From NCBI GenBank assembly GCA_947475495.1, contig CANJNX010000015.1:1-9413 (forward strand): a stretch of 9,413 bases of DNA, written 5' to 3'. A program made the position numbers and the translations under genes. Numbering within the stretch: position 1 is the stretch's first letter; every line of letters begins with the position of its first letter. This DNA comes from Comamonadaceae bacterium (GTDB lineage Bacteria > Pseudomonadota > Gammaproteobacteria > Burkholderiales > Burkholderiaceae_C). This document shows positions 8,059-9,413 of this stretch, one piece after another. Below the pieces are notes generated by a model. It saw only the letters and a program-made list of their open reading frames with translations. It did not search any database and was not told the origin of the DNA.

Positions 8059-9012
8059 TTAACGGGCATGGGTAACTGCCGCTTGCAATTGCTTTGCAAC
8101 CTGTTCACCCAAAGCAAGCGCCTCTTCCAAAGTGTTCACAGGACTTTTGCCCTCCACGCGAACCACTGGGTGCCCTCCTTCTGGATCCCCCCACGCAGCA
8201 CGCAAATACAGAGAGCCTGCTTCAAAAACGGCGTGTGCAGCCAATGGCATGGAACAACTCCCGCCCATCACGCGGCTAACGGCACGCTCGGCAGTCACGG
8301 CTAAAAACGTGGGCAGGTGGATCAAATGCGCCAAGGCCTGTGCTACATCATCGCGGACTTGTGGAATTTCAATGCCCAGGGCCCCCTGCCCTGCAGCCGG
8401 AAGCATCTCACTGGGATCAAATACCTGCCGAATACGAGCTTCCAAGCCGAGTCGTTTTAATCCTGCTGCAGCCAGCACTATGCCGTCGTACTGCCCGTCA
8501 TCGAGCTTTTTGAGCCGGGTATCCAAATTTCCGCGCAAAGGTTCGATTTTTAAATCAGGGCGCATCGCGCGCAACAAGGCCACGCGGCGCAAGCTAGAGG
8601 TGCCCACCACCGCGCCCTGTGGCAAGTCCTTGACGCTGGCATAGCGGCCCGACACCCAGGCATCCCGCGGGTCTTCTCGCTCCATCACACAAGCCAAAGC
8701 AAAGCCAGGTGGCAACTCCATGGGAACGTCTTTGAGCGAGTGAACAGCCAAATCCGCACGGCCCTCTTCAAGCGCTGTTTCCAACTCTTTCACAAACAAG
8801 CCTTTACCGCCCACCTTGCTGAGAGACCTGTCTAAGATTTGATCGCCCTTGGTCGTCATCCCTAAAAGCGTGACGTCGTGTCCTTGCGCAATGAGAAGTG
8901 CCTTAACGTGTTCGGCCTGCCACAGGGCCAGTCGGCTTTCGCGCGTGGCGATAGTGAAATGTCGCAAAGTCGTAACCTGTTCGTAATTTTGAGAGGGTAT
9001 GAGAACCCTCAT
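8059..9012 (-). CDS. hemC: Porphobilinogen deaminase (hydroxymethylbilane synthase)
   Basis: HemC joins four porphobilinogen units into hydroxymethylbilane in the cytoplasm. Numbered from the ATG at 9012 (317 residues), the motifs are [17 protein letters not shown] (20-36), [13 protein letters not shown] (66-78), AVHSLKDVP with catalytic D95 (89-97), [10 protein letters not shown] (112-121), GTSSLRR (137-143), [12 protein letters not shown] (204-215) and GGSCSMPL (250-257), whose C253 carries the dipyrromethane cofactor. The start is uncertain. The ATGs at 9024 and 9012 have weak or no Shine-Dalgarno and add residues unlike other HemC N-termini. A TTG at 8967, with AGG 8 nt upstream, would give the canonical length before IATR (302 residues). 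A GTG at 9084 would overlap ppc and is unlikely. It is the first gene of hemCDXY. Identity is secure. Confidence 0.96.
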   Translation of the reverse strand: MRVLIPSQNYEQVTTLRHFTIATRESRLALWQAEHVKALLIAQGHDVTLLGMTTKGDQILDRSLSKVGGKGLFVKELETALEEGRADLAVHSLKDVPMELPPGFALACVMEREDPRDAWVSGRYASVKDLPQGAVVGTSSLRRVALLRAMRPDLKIEPLRGNLDTRLKKLDDGQYDGIVLAAAGLKRLGLEARIRQVFDPSEMLPAAGQGALGIEIPQVRDDVAQALAHLIHLPTFLAVTAERAVSRVMGGSCSMPLAAHAVFEAGSLYLRAAWGDPEGGHPVVRVEGKSPVNTLEEALALGEQVAKQLQAAVTHAR

Positions 9013-9059
9013 GGATGCTAGCATGGGCTTACGCTCTATTTTCTCACCCAAATCCCCCC
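8968..9059. promoter_or_regulatory. Divergent hemC / ppc control region with two inverted repeats
   Basis: Both promoters must fit in or near this region; it is only 47 nt long if hemC starts at 9012, or 92 nt if it starts at the TTG 8967. Seen directly: a 6-bp stem, GAGGGT (8993-8998) and ACCCTC (9005-9010), with a 6-nt loop; and a perfect 10-bp palindrome, ATGCTAGCAT (9015-9024). A -35-like TTGAGA (8989-8994) and a -10-like TATTTT (9037-9042) occur on the plus strand, but not at matching spacing. Whether a regulator binds here is inference. The ppc ATG at 9060 has a pyrimidine/A-rich upstream and no Shine-Dalgarno. Confidence 0.4.
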
Positions 9060-9413
9060 ATGAAAACCGCCTTAGCTGACGCACCTGCCAAACGCGCCAA
9101 AGACAACGAACGCCCCTTGGTTGAAGACATTCGTTTTTTGGGCAGAATTTTGGGCGATGTGATTCGTGAGCAAGATGGGGGGCCCGCCTACGAATTGATT
9201 GAAAACATTCGCAAACTCTCGGTGGCCTTTCGCCGTGATGCCGACCCCGAGTCCGATAAAGCCCTCAAAAAATTACTCAAAAGCTTAAGCGCCGACCAAA
9301 CTGTCAGTGTGATTCGTGCGTTCACTTACTTCAGTCATTTGGCCAATTTGGCCGAAGACCGCCACCATATTCGACGCCGCGCCGTTCACGAACGCGCAGG
9401 TGAGAGCCAAGAA
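9060..9413 (+). CDS. ppc: Phosphoenolpyruvate carboxylase (partial, N-terminal 118 codons)
   Basis: PEP carboxylase adds bicarbonate to PEP, giving oxaloacetate, and replenishes the TCA cycle. Only the first 118 residues are present, of about 900 or more in a complete enzyme; the frame is open to the right edge. Family signs are [19 protein letters not shown] (about 20-38), [18 protein letters not shown] (about 43-60), [17 protein letters not shown] and [20 protein letters not shown] (about 92-111), the conserved N-terminal helical region with [16 protein letters not shown]. The catalytic His and Arg residues lie beyond the edge. The ATG gives a normal N-terminal tail before the EDIRxLG motif; no Shine-Dalgarno is visible. 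It is divergent from hemC. Confidence 0.95.
   Translation, partial: MKTALADAPAKRAKDNERPLVEDIRFLGRILGDVIREQDGGPAYELIENIRKLSVAFRRDADPESDKALKKLLKSLSADQTVSVIRAFTYFSHLANLAEDRHHIRRRAVHERAGESQE

Noticed and set aside
8132..8644. Plus-strand open frame (170 codons) opposite hemC
   Set aside because: hemC motifs are continuous on the minus strand; this frame has no recognisable domain.
9012..9084. Upstream GTG start for hemC at 9084
   Set aside because: It would extend through the ppc start codon and add Arg-rich residues absent from the HemC family.

Overview
The window looks like a stretch of conserved housekeeping chromosome from a betaproteobacterium of the order Burkholderiales, probably family Comamonadaceae. 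This assignment is inferred from protein style and gene order (the xseA / exbB-exbD-lpxK-UPF0434-kdsB-adk block, and hemC-hemD-hemX-hemY divergent from ppc), not from a database search. The DNA is moderately GC-rich and its codon use looks even by eye. I see no mobile element, phage gene, tRNA, rRNA, CRISPR array or sign of recent transfer, and no previously undescribed multi-gene system.

Layout from left to right. (1) xseA, the large subunit of exonuclease VII, lies on the minus strand; its C-terminal end is beyond the left edge. (2) A 61-nt divergent intergenic region follows. (3) A tight plus-strand cluster comes next: exbB-like and exbD-like proton-channel genes, lpxK (lipid A 4'-kinase), a 60-residue UPF0434/Trm112-like protein, kdsB (CMP-KDO synthetase) and, after a 115-nt gap, adk (adenylate kinase). 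(4) adk meets hemY tail to tail with 15 nt between stop codons, and a GC-rich nested inverted repeat covers the junction. (5) A minus-strand haem operon, read right to left, is hemC, hemD, hemX, hemY, with spacings of 5 nt, a 4-nt overlap and 3 nt. (6) The first 118 codons of ppc (PEP carboxylase) run divergently from hemC off the right edge.

How the genes work together. lpxK and kdsB supply lipid A and the activated KDO of the LPS inner core, so the plus-strand cluster is centred on the outer membrane. The ExbB/ExbD pair beside them is a proton-driven motor whose partner is not visible here. HemC and HemD carry porphobilinogen to uroporphyrinogen III. HemX and HemY are membrane-anchored proteins that accompany this pathway in proteobacteria. 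ppc starts anaplerotic oxaloacetate synthesis.

The points worth a second look are modest. They are a hairpin that would cover the exbB ribosome-binding site, a His-to-Asp change in a near-invariant LpxK motif, the hairpin at the adk/hemY junction, and the compact hemC-ppc divergent region, which has an unclear hemC start and two inverted repeats.
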